Shown here: positions 7,526-16,858 of the stretch, piece after piece | Position numbering within the stretch: the stretch's first letter is position 1 | Layout of the letters: each line of letters opens with the position of its first letter | Assembly: GCA_036501485.1 (NCBI GenBank) | Contig: DASYAG010000123.1 | Span: 1 to 64,000 of the forward strand | From: PALSA-607 sp036501485 | Lineage (GTDB): Bacteria > Actinomycetota > Actinomycetes > Acidothermales > Acidothermaceae | Length of the DNA: 64,000 bases | Reading direction: 5' to 3' | Made by a program: the position numbers and the translations under genes | The notes under the pieces: model-generated | Told to the model about the DNA's origin: nothing | Databases searched by the model: none | The model's input: only the letters and a program-made list of their open reading frames with translations

Positions 7526-8952
7526 TGATGACGCTTACGGTGAGCGAGATCGCACAACTGAGTCACGGCGTGGTGTCAGACCTTGCTGATCCGGCCGCGC
7601 GCGTCGTCGGCCCAGTGGTCGTCGATTCGCGCCGGGTCACGAATGGCTGTCTATATGTAGCGGTCTCAGGAGCGCGCGTCGACGGGCACGACTTCGTCGC
7701 GCAGGCAATCGCCGACGGTGCTCCGGTTGTGATGGCGAGCCGGCCGGTGGCGGTGCCCGCGGTTGTCGTCGGCGATACCGTGCGCGCTCTCGGTGACCTC
7801 GCGCGCGGCTATCTGCACCGGCTGACGGACCCCCTGGTCGTCGGCATTACTGGGTCGAGCGGCAAGACGAGCACGAAGGACATCGTCGGCCAACTCCTGG
7901 CGAAACTCGGGCCTACGGTTGCGCCCGAGGGGTCGTTCAACACCGAGGTCGGGTTGCCGCTCACCGTGCTGCGGGCCGACGCACAGACCAAATACCTTGT
8001 TCTCGAATACAGCGCCCGCGGACTCGATCACATCGCGTACCTATGCGGGATCGCGAGGCCGCAGATCGGCGTGGTGCTCAACGTCGGCACCGCACACCTC
8101 GGCGAGTTCGGCAGTCGAACCGCGGTAGCGCAGGCGAAAGGTGAGCTCGTCGAGGCGCTTTCCGACGACGGCCTCGCGGTGCTCAACGCCGATGACGATG
8201 CAGTAAGAGCTATGGCGTCGCGGACCAGCGCGCGCGTGGTGACGTTTGGGTTCGGCAGTGGCGCCGATGTTCGGGCGGCCGACCTCGTGCTCGACGACTT
8301 GGCTCGGCCCACCTTCCGCATGCTTACCCCGGTCGGCGAGGTCGAAGTGTCGCTCTCGTTGCATGGCGCGCACCACATGTCGAACGCACTCGCCGCAACT
8401 GCGGTCGCCCTTGAGCTTGGTCTCGACCTGGATGCAGTCGCAGCAGGCCTGGCCGCAGTCGAAGCAGTCAGCCGGTGGCGCATGCAGATCTCAGAGCGGG
8501 CCGACGGTGTCTTCGTCATCAACGATGCGTACAACGCAAACCCAGAATCCATGAGGGCAGCACTCGCGGCGCTGGCGACCATGGGCTCCGGGGGAGAGGG
8601 TGCACATCAGCCACGTCGAACGCACGCCGTGCTCGGAGTGATGGCCGAACTTGGCGCTGCCGCAGCGACAGCACATCGCGAGGTCGGCGCTGCGGCAGCG
8701 CTTATCGGCGTCCATCAACTTGTCGTTGTTGGCACAGCAGCGCGGGGCATCGCCGACGGTGCAATTGAGGCCGGCCTCGCGCCCGAGCAGGTCATCGTGG
8801 TCGACGACGTTGCCGATGCGGTAACCCATCTCGAGAAAGACCTTGCTCACGGCGACGTCGTGCTGGTGAAGGCATCACGCTCCGCCGAGTTGCAACGGGT
8901 TGCTGAAGCGTTGCTTGCCGGGCCCGATAGCCAAGTCGGAGCGAGCAAGTGA
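7525..8952 (+). CDS. murF: UDP-MurNAc-tripeptide D-alanyl-D-alanine ligase MurF
   Basis: A 475-residue Mur ligase that adds D-Ala-D-Ala to complete the UDP-MurNAc-pentapeptide in the cytoplasm. The ATP loop GSSGKTS is at 110-116, and INDAYNANPESM in the C-terminal third is the MurF signature. The start could be either of two consecutive ATGs (7525 or 7528); the first overlaps the murE stop. The stop overlaps the mraY GTG (GTGA). Normal length and intact motifs. Confidence 0.96.
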   Translation: MMTLTVSEIAQLSHGVVSDLADPAARVVGPVVVDSRRVTNGCLYVAVSGARVDGHDFVAQAIADGAPVVMASRPVAVPAVVVGDTVRALGDLARGYLHRLTDPLVVGITGSSGKTSTKDIVGQLLAKLGPTVAPEGSFNTEVGLPLTVLRADAQTKYLVLEYSARGLDHIAYLCGIARPQIGVVLNVGTAHLGEFGSRTAVAQAKGELVEALSDDGLAVLNADDDAVRAMASRTSARVVTFGFGSGADVRAADLVLDDLARPTFRMLTPVGEVEVSLSLHGAHHMSNALAATAVALELGLDLDAVAAGLAAVEAVSRWRMQISERADGVFVINDAYNANPESMRAALAALATMGSGGEGAHQPRRTHAVLGVMAELGAAAATAHREVGAAAALIGVHQLVVVGTAARGIADGAIEAGLAPEQVIVVDDVADAVTHLEKDLAHGDVVLVKASRSAELQRVAEALLAGPDSQVGASK

Positions 8953-10010
8953 AGGGAATCCTGGCCGCGGGCACGATCTCGCTGATCGTGTCGCTGTTCG
9001 GTACGCCGTTCGCGATCCGATTCTTGCGCCAACGCGGTTACGGGCAGTTGATCCGCGACGACGGACCCACGACGCATCACACAAAGCGTGGCACCCCGAC
9101 GATGGGTGGCACGGTCATTTTGATCGCCGCGATCCTGGGGTACGCGGGTGGCAACATGCTGAGCGCGAGCGGGCCGACTGCGTCTGGCCTGCTGGTGCTC
9201 GGGCTCGCGACCGGCCTTGGCCTGGTGGGGTTTCTTGACGACTTCATCAAGGTTCGGATGCAGCGCAACCTTGGTCTGCGGGCACGCACGAAGCTGCTCG
9301 GGCAGACGATCGTCGCGGTCGTGTTCGGTGTTCTGGTTCTGCAGTTTCCCGACAGCACCGGTATTCACCCTGCGTCAACCCACATCTCGTTCGTGCGCGA
9401 CACCACAGTGGCGCTTGGTGCCGTGGGCTTTGTCGTGTGGGCGCTCGTGATGGTCTCGTCGACATCGAACGGAGTGAATCTCACCGACGGCCTCGACGGA
9501 CTCGCCACCGGTGCGTCGACGATGATCTTTGCAGCCTTCGTCATCATGACGTTCTGGCAAGGCCGCAACGACTGCATCAGCAAAGCCTCAGCAGGCTGCT
9601 ATCCGGTACGTGATCCCTTCGATCTCGCGATCCTGGCGGCTGGCTTCGCGGGCGCATGCGCAGGCTTTCTGTGGTGGAACGCTGCGCCTGCCCGCATCTT
9701 CATGGGCGACACGGGGTCACTAGCTCTCGGTGGCGCACTGGCCGGCATGGCCATCATGACTCACACCGAGTTGCTGCTCGCCGTGCTCGGAGGCCTCTTC
9801 GTCGTCATCACGATGTCGAGTCTCATCCAGATCGGTTACTTCAAGATGACGCATCGTCGCGTGTTCAAGATGGCACCCCTGCAGCATCATTTCGAGCTCA
9901 AAGGATGGGCCGAGGTGACGATCGTCATCCGGTTCTGGATCATCGCCGGCCTTGCTGTTGCCCTCGGCCTCGGCATCTTCTACGCCGAGTGGATCACATG
10001 GCAGTCGTGA
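8949..10010 (+). CDS. mraY: Phospho-MurNAc-pentapeptide-transferase MraY
   Basis: A 353-residue polytopic membrane enzyme that transfers phospho-MurNAc-pentapeptide to undecaprenyl phosphate, giving lipid I. Around ten membrane helices are visible. The catalytic loops carry L-D97-D98-F, NLTDGLDGLA, FMGDTGSLALG and HHFELKGW, all conserved in MraY. The GTG start overlaps the murF stop. The end overlaps murD by three or thirteen bases depending on the murD start. Confidence 0.97.
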   Translation: MKGILAAGTISLIVSLFGTPFAIRFLRQRGYGQLIRDDGPTTHHTKRGTPTMGGTVILIAAILGYAGGNMLSASGPTASGLLVLGLATGLGLVGFLDDFIKVRMQRNLGLRARTKLLGQTIVAVVFGVLVLQFPDSTGIHPASTHISFVRDTTVALGAVGFVVWALVMVSSTSNGVNLTDGLDGLATGASTMIFAAFVIMTFWQGRNDCISKASAGCYPVRDPFDLAILAAGFAGACAGFLWWNAAPARIFMGDTGSLALGGALAGMAIMTHTELLLAVLGGLFVVITMSSLIQIGYFKMTHRRVFKMAPLQHHFELKGWAEVTIVIRFWIIAGLAVALGLGIFYAEWITWQS

Positions 10011-11449
10011 TTCCGTCATGGTTGCCTGCAGCGGGCCATGATGCGCCCTGGCACGAGTTGACGGTCTGCGTGGCCGGCGTTGGGGTGTCCGGCGTTGCGT
10101 GTGCACGGGTCTTGCGCGCGCTCGGTGCACAGGTAACCGCAGTGGACGCCGGAGCCGATGAGCGGGAACGGCAAACAGCCATCGATCTGCACGCACTTGG
10201 TGTCGAGGTTCGGCTTGATGACGGGGACACGCTGCCAACGGCCGCTCAACTCGTCGTGACTTCTCCGGGCTGGCGTCGCGAGTCCCCGTTGTTCGTGGCG
10301 GCGGCCGCCGCCGGACTCCCGGTGTGGGGCGAGCCCGAGCTCGCGTGGCGGTTGCGAAAGCCCGGCGCACCCGCGTGGCTCGTCGTTACCGGGACCGACG
10401 GAAAGACGACGGCCACCCTGATGCTTGCATCGATTCTGCGGGCGGCCGGGCAGCGCACGACAACTGCAGGCAACATCGGCACCGCACTTGTCGAGGTCGT
10501 TAACGGCCCTTACGACGTGCTGGCTGTCGAACTCGGGAGCTTTCAGCTGCACTGGTCGCGGTCGGTCGCTCCTACCGCCGCAGCGATTCTCAACGTCGCG
10601 CCCGACCACCTCGATTGGTGGGGCGATTCCTACGAAGATTACGTGGCCGCCAAGGGCCTTGCGTTCGCGCACGCAGAGACCTGCGCCATCGGTAACGCAG
10701 ACGATCCAGTTAGCACCAGGCTGCTCGCACGCGCACCAGGGCGCCGCGTTGCATTCACCTTGAACAGTCCGCGGCCGCACCAGCTTGGGGTGGTCGAAGA
10801 CCTTCTGGTCGATCGCGCCTTCGTTGATGATGCCGACAACATGGCGATCGAAATTGCCACGCTTGCCGACGTCATCGTTCCGGGCCTACACAACGTTGCC
10901 AATGCGCTTGCTGCAGCCGCACTCGCCAGAGCCTATGGAGTCGACCCAGGTGCCATCGCCGAGGGGCTACGGACCTTTACTCCCGCACCGCACCGCATCG
11001 CCGAGGTCGCGGTCATTCACGGCGTTCGGTTCGTCGACGACTCGAAAGCCACCAGCCCGCACGCGGCCGCGGCAGCACTGACGTCCTTTGACTCCATCGT
11101 CTGGATCGCGGGGGGGCTCGGCAAGGGCATCGCGTTCGACGATGTTGTTCGAATGGCCGCACCTCGGTTGCGGGCTGTCGTGCTAATCGGTGCATGTAGA
11201 GCCGAAATTGCAGACGCACTCGCGCGACACGCACCAGATGTCCACGTGGTCGAGGTCGCTACGCCCGAGACTAACCAGGTGGAAGTCGTCATGGATCGCG
11301 TAGTCGCGCAGGCAGTGGAATTGGCGACCGCAGGCGACACCGTTTTGCTCGCACCGGCTGCCGCGTCGATGGACATGTTCCGTGACTACGGCCACCGCGG
11401 TGACGTGTTCGCGGCTGCGGTGCGCAGGCTCCAGGAGCGCGCCCGATGA
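9998..11449 (+). CDS. murD: UDP-MurNAc-L-alanine:D-glutamate ligase MurD
   Basis: A 483-residue Mur ligase that adds D-Glu to UDP-MurNAc-L-Ala. It has an N-terminal Rossmann-type VCVAGVGVSG, the ATP loop GTDGKTT at 132-138, and GSFQLHW and DDSKATSPHA motifs typical of MurD. I start at ATG 9998. A GTG at 10007 overlapping the mraY TGA would match the GTGA junction style of this operon and shorten the protein by three residues. The open frame upstream is out of frame with mraY and is not coding. The stop overlaps ftsW (ATGA). Confidence 0.95.
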   Translation: MAVVIPSWLPAAGHDAPWHELTVCVAGVGVSGVACARVLRALGAQVTAVDAGADERERQTAIDLHALGVEVRLDDGDTLPTAAQLVVTSPGWRRESPLFVAAAAAGLPVWGEPELAWRLRKPGAPAWLVVTGTDGKTTATLMLASILRAAGQRTTTAGNIGTALVEVVNGPYDVLAVELGSFQLHWSRSVAPTAAAILNVAPDHLDWWGDSYEDYVAAKGLAFAHAETCAIGNADDPVSTRLLARAPGRRVAFTLNSPRPHQLGVVEDLLVDRAFVDDADNMAIEIATLADVIVPGLHNVANALAAAALARAYGVDPGAIAEGLRTFTPAPHRIAEVAVIHGVRFVDDSKATSPHAAAAALTSFDSIVWIAGGLGKGIAFDDVVRMAAPRLRAVVLIGACRAEIADALARHAPDVHVVEVATPETNQVEVVMDRVVAQAVELATAGDTVLLAPAAASMDMFRDYGHRGDVFAAAVRRLQERAR

Positions 11450-12759
11450 CCACCACCACCGGAACGAGGCCAGCGACGGCCACGGCGACTCCGACGGCAG
11501 CACCGCCGACTGCCGCTGCTGACGGCACGGTCACCGCACTGTGGTCGAAGATCGAGAACCCGCCCGTGCTCTGGCGACCGCTCGCGTCGTACTACTTGCT
11601 GCTGGCGAGCACGGCGCTGCTTGTTGGATTCGGCGTCGTCATGGTGTGGTCGTCGTCCTACGTCGAATCCGACCAGGTGTCGTTCGCCGTGGTCGAGAAG
11701 CAACTGCTGTGGCTGTCGATCGGCATCCCGTTGCTGCTCGTGGCAAGCCGGCTGCCGTTGAAAGTGTTCCGCTTCATTGCTTATCCCGCGCTGTTTGTGT
11801 CGTGCGGCCTGCTCGTGGCCGTCCTCGTGCCGGGGCTCGGTGTGTCGGCGAATGGCGCAACGCGGTGGGTCGCATTCGGTGGTCCGTTCACGATCCAGCC
11901 GTCAGAATTCGCGAAGCTGGGTTTGGTGCTGTGGGGCGCCGACTTGCTCGCACGCAAACACAAGCTTGGCACGCTTGACAGCTATCGGCGCATTCTGGTG
12001 CCGCTGTTGCCGGTCTCGCTGTTCGTACTTGCGTTGATCGAGAAGGAGCACGACCTCGGCACCATGCTCGTGGTGCTCACCATCGTGCTGTCGCTGCTCT
12101 GGGTCGTCGGCGCGCCACTGCGGCTGTTCGTGGTCACCATGCTCGCCGTCGTCTGTGGCGTCTCTTATCTGGCCATCAGCGAGCCCTATCGGCTGCAGCG
12201 GCTCTTGAGTTTCAGCCACCCGTTCAAGGACTGCCTCAACACCGGCTGGCAATCGTGCCAGGGCATTTACGGCCTCGGCGCGGGCGGTTGGTGGGGCGTC
12301 GGTCTTGGCAGCAGCCGCCAAAAGTGGGGGTACCTGCCGGAGGCCCACACGGACTTCATTTTTGCGATCATCGGTGAAGAGTTGGGTCTCGTCGGCACGA
12401 TCGCCGTCCTGATTTTGTTTGCGGTACTGGCTTATTCGGGTATCCGGGTCGCGCAGCGCAGCCGAGACATGTTCTCGCGGTTGGCGGCCTCAGCGATCGT
12501 CGCGTGGCTGCTCGTGCAAGCCCTCGTCAACGTCGGCGCGGTCATCGGATTGCTGCCCATCACCGGCATCCCGTTACCACTGATATCGGCAGGCGGGTCG
12601 TCGCTGATACCAACCATGTTTGCGTTGGGCATGCTGATGTCGCTTGCTCGCCGCGAGCCAAGTGCCGCTGCCGCTATCGCCGCCCGAGGGCCGAATGTGT
12701 TCCGGCGAGGCCTCCACAAGACAGCGGTCGTGCTGCACCTGTCCCGTGGGGGTCGGTGA
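11446..12759 (+). CDS. ftsW: SEDS-family septal glycosyltransferase FtsW
   Basis: A 437-residue membrane protein of the SEDS family that polymerises lipid II at the septum with FtsI. About ten membrane helices follow a Thr/Ala-rich cytoplasmic N-terminus of some 45 residues. Conserved FtsW stretches include GATRWVAFGGPFTIQPSEFAK, AHTDFIFAIIGEELG and ISAGGSSLIPTM. The ATG overlaps the murD stop, and murG starts six bases after its stop. Distinguished from RodA by its position in the cluster. Confidence 0.94.
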   Translation: MTTTTGTRPATATATPTAAPPTAAADGTVTALWSKIENPPVLWRPLASYYLLLASTALLVGFGVVMVWSSSYVESDQVSFAVVEKQLLWLSIGIPLLLVASRLPLKVFRFIAYPALFVSCGLLVAVLVPGLGVSANGATRWVAFGGPFTIQPSEFAKLGLVLWGADLLARKHKLGTLDSYRRILVPLLPVSLFVLALIEKEHDLGTMLVVLTIVLSLLWVVGAPLRLFVVTMLAVVCGVSYLAISEPYRLQRLLSFSHPFKDCLNTGWQSCQGIYGLGAGGWWGVGLGSSRQKWGYLPEAHTDFIFAIIGEELGLVGTIAVLILFAVLAYSGIRVAQRSRDMFSRLAASAIVAWLLVQALVNVGAVIGLLPITGIPLPLISAGGSSLIPTMFALGMLMSLARREPSAAAAIAARGPNVFRRGLHKTAVVLHLSRGGR

Positions 12760-12765
12760 CCTCGG

Positions 12766-13902
12766 GTGCACGTGGTGCTCGCCGGCGGGGGTACCGCTGG
12801 CCATGTCGAGCCCGCCCTTGCGGTCGCCGATGCATTGCGACGCCGCGACCCCGAGGTCGGTATCACGATGCTCGGCACCGCGCGCGGACTCGAGACTCGA
12901 TTGGTGCCGGCGCGGGGCTATGACCTTGCACTCATACCGCCCGTGCCGCTGCCACGCTCGCTCACACCCTCGTTCCTGACGGTGCCGACCCGCATGCGAA
13001 CAGCCGTGCGTGAAGCAACAGGGATTTTCGACGACGTGGGTGCCGACGTTGTCGTCGGCTTTGGTGGCTACGTCGCGTTGCCCGCGTATCTTGCCGCTCG
13101 AAGCGCAAAGCTGCCGTTCGTGGTGCACGAGGCCAATGCGAAGCCTGGCTTGGCAAATCGGTGGGGCGCTCGCTTCACGCCCTACGTTGCGGCGAGCACA
13201 CCTGACCCGAAACTGCCGCACGCGCGGGTGATCGGCGTCCCGCTTAGACGAGCGATCAGCACACTCGACCGTGCCGAACTTCGGGGTCGTGCACGATCTG
13301 AGCTCGGGCTTCTCGACGGTGCCCCGACCTTGCTTGTTTCTGGGGGGTCGCAAGGAGCGCGATCACTGAATCGGGCCGTGGTCGGCGCCGTCCCAGACTT
13401 GCTGGCGGCCGGTATCCAGGTGCTGCACATCGCGGGTCCGACCCAGCTCGGCGACGTCGACGCCGCGAAGCCGGCAGCCATCCCCGGGCAGCCGCCCTAT
13501 GTGCTGGTGGCCTACGTCGATCACATGGAACTGGCCTACGCCGCCGCCGATCTCATGCTGTGCCGCGCCGGCGCCATGACCTGCGCTGAGCTCACCGCGG
13601 TCGGCTTGCCCGGGGTCTACGTGCCGCTGCCGCACGGCAACGGTGAGCAGCGGTTCAACGCCCTGCCCATCGTCGAGTCTGGCGGCGGACTTTTGGTGAC
13701 CGACGCCGAACTGCGCCCGGCCTGGATCCGGGACCAGCTCATCCCGTTGCTGACGAACCCGCGCCGGCTGCAGACCATGTCGGTGCGGGCTGCCGATTTG
13801 GGCCGTCGTGACGCGGACGAGAAAATGGTCGACATGATTGTCGAAGCGTCGGGCAGCCATGCCGAGCGAGCAGGTCGGCCGCGCGGCGGACGCGGCAGAT
13901 GA
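12766..13902 (+). CDS. murG: UDP-GlcNAc:undecaprenyl-PP-MurNAc-pentapeptide transferase MurG
   Basis: A 378-residue GT28 glycosyltransferase that converts lipid I to lipid II on the inner face of the membrane. The N-terminal G7-G-G-T-A-G-H-V14 loop, VVGFGGYVALPAYLAA, GGSQGARSLN and the UDP-GlcNAc-binding PLPHGNGEQ are all present. The GTG start gives MHVVLAGGGTAGH directly. The C-terminal ten or so residues are Arg/Gly-rich. The stop overlaps murC (ATGA). Confidence 0.96.
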   Translation: MHVVLAGGGTAGHVEPALAVADALRRRDPEVGITMLGTARGLETRLVPARGYDLALIPPVPLPRSLTPSFLTVPTRMRTAVREATGIFDDVGADVVVGFGGYVALPAYLAARSAKLPFVVHEANAKPGLANRWGARFTPYVAASTPDPKLPHARVIGVPLRRAISTLDRAELRGRARSELGLLDGAPTLLVSGGSQGARSLNRAVVGAVPDLLAAGIQVLHIAGPTQLGDVDAAKPAAIPGQPPYVLVAYVDHMELAYAAADLMLCRAGAMTCAELTAVGLPGVYVPLPHGNGEQRFNALPIVESGGGLLVTDAELRPAWIRDQLIPLLTNPRRLQTMSVRAADLGRRDADEKMVDMIVEASGSHAERAGRPRGGRGR

Positions 13903-15338
13903 ACGCGGGTCCCCCGACGGAGACGCTGCCGGTCGGTGACCTCGGTGTCGTGCACTTCATCGGCATCGGCGGCGGCGGCATGTCGGGCATCGCGCGCATC
14001 ATGCTCACCCGCGGCGCGACCGTGACCGGCAGTGATGCCAAAGAGGCCCGGGTGCTCGCGGCACTGCGGGTGCTCGGCGCCAGGGTGTTCGTCGGCCACG
14101 ACGCGGCGAACCTCGGCGCCGCCGACACCGTCGTCGTGTCGACAGCGATTCAGGAATCCAACCCTGAACTCATCGAAGCGCGCACCCGCGGCTTGCGGAT
14201 ACTTCCGCGTGCCGCCGCGCTGGCGTCAGTCATGGCTGGTCGCCGCGGAATCGCTGTCGCCGGCACGCATGGGAAGACCACGACGACCTCGATGCTCGCG
14301 CGTGCGCTGCAGCACTGTGGCGAGGATCCGTCGTTCGCTATCGGAGCCGATCTCAACGAGCCCGGCTCCAATGCGCACGACGGCGCGGGTGGGCTGTTCA
14401 TTGCCGAGGCAGACGAGAGCGACGAGAGCTTCCTTCTCCTGTCACCGTTCGCAGCGATCGTGACCAACATCGAGGCGGATCACCTCAATCACTACGCGGG
14501 CCTCGCGGAGATCCACCAAGCCTTCGAGCGCTTTGCCGAGCGGATCGCGCCTGACGGCTTTCTCGCGGTCTGCGCCGACGACCCTGGTGCGATGCAACTC
14601 GCACGTTTTGCACGCCGGCAAGGGATCGACGTCCGGACTTATGGCGAAGCGGCTGATGCCGATGTGCGAATCGCGAAGCTCGAGTTGGCGGGTACCGGTT
14701 CGTCGTTCCAGATCATCGCGGGCGGACGCCGGTTGGGTGAGGTCATCTTGAGAGTGCCGGGTCGGCACAACGCACTCAACGCGGCTGCGGCGACGACGGT
14801 TGGCCTCGGTCTCGATCTTCCGTTCGCCGAGTTTTCCGCAGGCCTCACCGTATTCACCGGTGCGCGGCGGCGGTTCGAACCGAAAGGCGTGGTCAACGGT
14901 GTGCGCGTCTATGACGACTACGCGCATCACCCGACCGAGATCGCTGCGATCCTGCTCGCCGCACGCGAGGTCGTCGGTAACGGACGATTGGTCGTTGCCT
15001 TTCAGGCCCATCACTACTACCGCACGGCCGATTTCTGCGCCGAGTTCGGGCAGGCTCTTGGCTTGGCCGACGACGTCGTGGTGATGGAGGTCTATGCACC
15101 CGGCGAGACGATGCTGCCCGGTGGCACTGGAACAGCACTTGCGGCGGCCGTGACACTGCCGCCCGAACATGTGGTCTTCGAACCCTCATGGTCGGCGGTA
15201 CCTGCGCAACTTGCAGAGCGTGCGCGCCCGGGCGATCTGGTGTTGACGATGGGCGCTGGGGGAGATGTCGCGATGCTTGGGCCCGAGGTGCTCGAGGCGT
15301 TGCGCCAACGTGCGCACACGCCGGCTGCTTTGCCATAG
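13899..15338 (+). CDS. murC: UDP-N-acetylmuramate:L-alanine ligase MurC
   Basis: A 479-residue Mur ligase that attaches the first stem-peptide residue, L-Ala, to UDP-MurNAc. Motifs: HFIGIGGGGMSGIA (UDP binding), ATP loop G122-T-H-G-K-T-T128, ADESDESF and DDYAHHPTEI. Length is typical, so no division protein is fused to it. It is the last gene of the overlapping mur run. Normally ftsQ follows directly; here a gene-free stretch follows. Confidence 0.96.
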   Translation: MNAGPPTETLPVGDLGVVHFIGIGGGGMSGIARIMLTRGATVTGSDAKEARVLAALRVLGARVFVGHDAANLGAADTVVVSTAIQESNPELIEARTRGLRILPRAAALASVMAGRRGIAVAGTHGKTTTTSMLARALQHCGEDPSFAIGADLNEPGSNAHDGAGGLFIAEADESDESFLLLSPFAAIVTNIEADHLNHYAGLAEIHQAFERFAERIAPDGFLAVCADDPGAMQLARFARRQGIDVRTYGEAADADVRIAKLELAGTGSSFQIIAGGRRLGEVILRVPGRHNALNAAAATTVGLGLDLPFAEFSAGLTVFTGARRRFEPKGVVNGVRVYDDYAHHPTEIAAILLAAREVVGNGRLVVAFQAHHYYRTADFCAEFGQALGLADDVVVMEVYAPGETMLPGGTGTALAAAVTLPPEHVVFEPSWSAVPAQLAERARPGDLVLTMGAGGDVAMLGPEVLEALRQRAHTPAALP

Positions 15339-15346
15339 GTCAGCTA

Positions 15347-15385
15347 GCTCGCAAGCTCGGTGTGCATGTGCTCGCAAGCTCGGTG
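15347..15385 (+). repeat. 16-bp direct repeat, 23-bp period
   Basis: GCTCGCAAGCTCGGTG occurs at 15347-15362 and again at 15370-15385, just after the murC stop. It is one of several short tandem duplications at gene ends in this window. Confidence 0.8.
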
Positions 15386-15439
15386 GACGACACGCCGCTA
15401 CCCGCGTTGACCCTTTGGCGGTCGGGGCTCTAATCTTCG

Positions 15440-15482
15440 TGACGTTCTCAGGTTGACATAACTATAACGGTCTACTTGAGGA
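15440..15482 (+). promoter_or_regulatory. Probable ftsZ promoter region
   Basis: TATAAC at 15463-15468 is a good -10 candidate with TGACGT at 15440-15445 as a possible -35 at 17 bp. A TTGACA at 15453-15458 offers an alternative -35. The ftsZ leader would be about 170 bases. Exact start sites cannot be told from sequence. Confidence 0.45.
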
Positions 15483-15646
15483 TGAGGGTCGTGGGTATCC
15501 GGGTCTGCGATCTCGCCGTCGGTGGTGGCTTCCCCGCATCACCGCTTGCGGAGCCTGTAGCTGTCTCACCGGGTTAGCTGTTTCGTGCGACTGGAACTTC
15601 CGCGCGATTGACGATTGACCGACGAGGGAAGGCAAGGCGAAAGTCC

Positions 15647-16858
15647 GTGGCAGCACCGCAGAATTACCTCGCGGTCATCAAGGTTGTCGGGATCGGCGGC
15701 GGGGGCGTCAACGCCGTCAACCGGATGATCGAAGTCGGTCTCAAGGGTGTCGAGTTCATCGCCATCAACACCGACGCGCAGGCACTGCTGATGAGCGACG
15801 CCGATGTGAAGCTCGACATCGGTCGGGAGCTCACTCGCGGCTTGGGTGCTGGCGCTGATCCTGAGGTCGGTCGGCAGGCCGCAGAGGATCACACCGAGGA
15901 AATCGAAGAGGTGCTCAAGGGCGCCGACATGGTGTTTGTGACTGCTGGCGAGGGCGGCGGCACCGGCACCGGTGGCGCACCTGTTGTGGCTCGACTTTCC
16001 CGGGCGCTTGGTGCGCTGACCATCGGCGTCGTCACGCGTCCGTTCGGGTTCGAGGGACGTCGTCGTGGCGAGCAAGCCGATGTCGGCATCGAAGAACTTC
16101 GCGAAGAAGTCGACACGCTCATCGTCATTCCCAACGATCGATTGCTGTCGATCAGTGACCGCAAGATCAGCGTGCTCGACGCGTTCAAGTCCGCCGACCA
16201 GGTGCTGTTGCAAGGCGTGTCAGGCATTACTGACCTGATCACCACTCCGGGCCTGATCAACCTCGACTTCGCGGACGTGAAGTCGGTCATGTCCGGCGCT
16301 GGATCGGCGCTGATGGGCATCGGTTCAGCGCGCGGTGAAGACCGGGCTGTGGCAGCTGCGGAGATGGCGATCTCCAGCCCATTGCTCGAGGCCTCGATCG
16401 AGGGCGCGCACGGCGTCCTGTTGTCCGTCGCAGGCGGCTCCGACCTCGGTCTGTTTGAGATCAACGAGGCCGCGCAACTCGTCGCTGAGGCCGCTCACCC
16501 CGATGCCAACATCATTTTCGGCGCGGTCATCGACGATGCACTCGGCGACGAAGTCCGGGTCACGGTTATCGCCGCCGGATTCGACGGTGGCACGCCGCGG
16601 CCAGCTCGCCAGCCGGTACGTCGAGCGGTCGAGACACCTCGGCCGACCGACGCGATCGACGACGCGATCAACGTGACGACCGCCCCGCCCAGCATCCCCC
16701 GCTCGGAGCCGCCTCGAGTCGAGCCGCGCGAACCAGAGCGGGTCTCCTTGCCGGACGCCGGTGAGCTGCCCCGCCGTGATCCCGCTGCGCCGCGTCGCAC
16801 GATCGTGTTCGAGGACGAGGTCGAAGAAGAACTCGACGTCCCCGACTTCTTGAAGTAG
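15647..16858 (+). CDS. ftsZ: Cell division GTPase FtsZ
   Basis: A 403-residue tubulin-like GTPase that forms the division ring. IGGGG near residue 16, the tubulin signature GGGTGTG at 103-109 and the T7 loop NLDFADVKSVM are present. A Pro/Arg/Glu-rich linker (about 325-390) leads to the conserved C-terminal LDVPDFLK peptide, which in actinobacteria binds SepF. I start at GTG 15647, with AGGGAAGG upstream; a longer open frame upstream has no FtsZ similarity. pgeF begins at the next base after the stop. Confidence 0.97.
   Translation: MAAPQNYLAVIKVVGIGGGGVNAVNRMIEVGLKGVEFIAINTDAQALLMSDADVKLDIGRELTRGLGAGADPEVGRQAAEDHTEEIEEVLKGADMVFVTAGEGGGTGTGGAPVVARLSRALGALTIGVVTRPFGFEGRRRGEQADVGIEELREEVDTLIVIPNDRLLSISDRKISVLDAFKSADQVLLQGVSGITDLITTPGLINLDFADVKSVMSGAGSALMGIGSARGEDRAVAAAEMAISSPLLEASIEGAHGVLLSVAGGSDLGLFEINEAAQLVAEAAHPDANIIFGAVIDDALGDEVRVTVIAAGFDGGTPRPARQPVRRAVETPRPTDAIDDAINVTTAPPSIPRSEPPRVEPREPERVSLPDAGELPRRDPAAPRRTIVFEDEVEEELDVPDFLK

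Larger units (their letters stand above)
15339..15646 (+). other. Gene-free murC-ftsZ gap where ftsQ would be expected
   Basis: Three hundred and eight bases hold no open frame resembling FtsQ (one membrane helix plus POTRA domain). The left part contains a 16-base direct repeat, GCTCGCAAGCTCGGTG, at 15347-15362 and 15370-15385. The right part contains TTGACATAACTATAACGG and an ACTTGAGG stretch that resemble conserved sequences upstream of actinobacterial ftsZ genes, so the ftsZ control region seems kept while ftsQ is missing. I see nothing else in it. Confidence 0.8.

Noticed and set aside
15339..15607. Degraded ftsQ relic
   Set aside because: No stretch in any frame showed a membrane helix followed by POTRA-like sequence. 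I treat ftsQ as absent rather than as a pseudogene.
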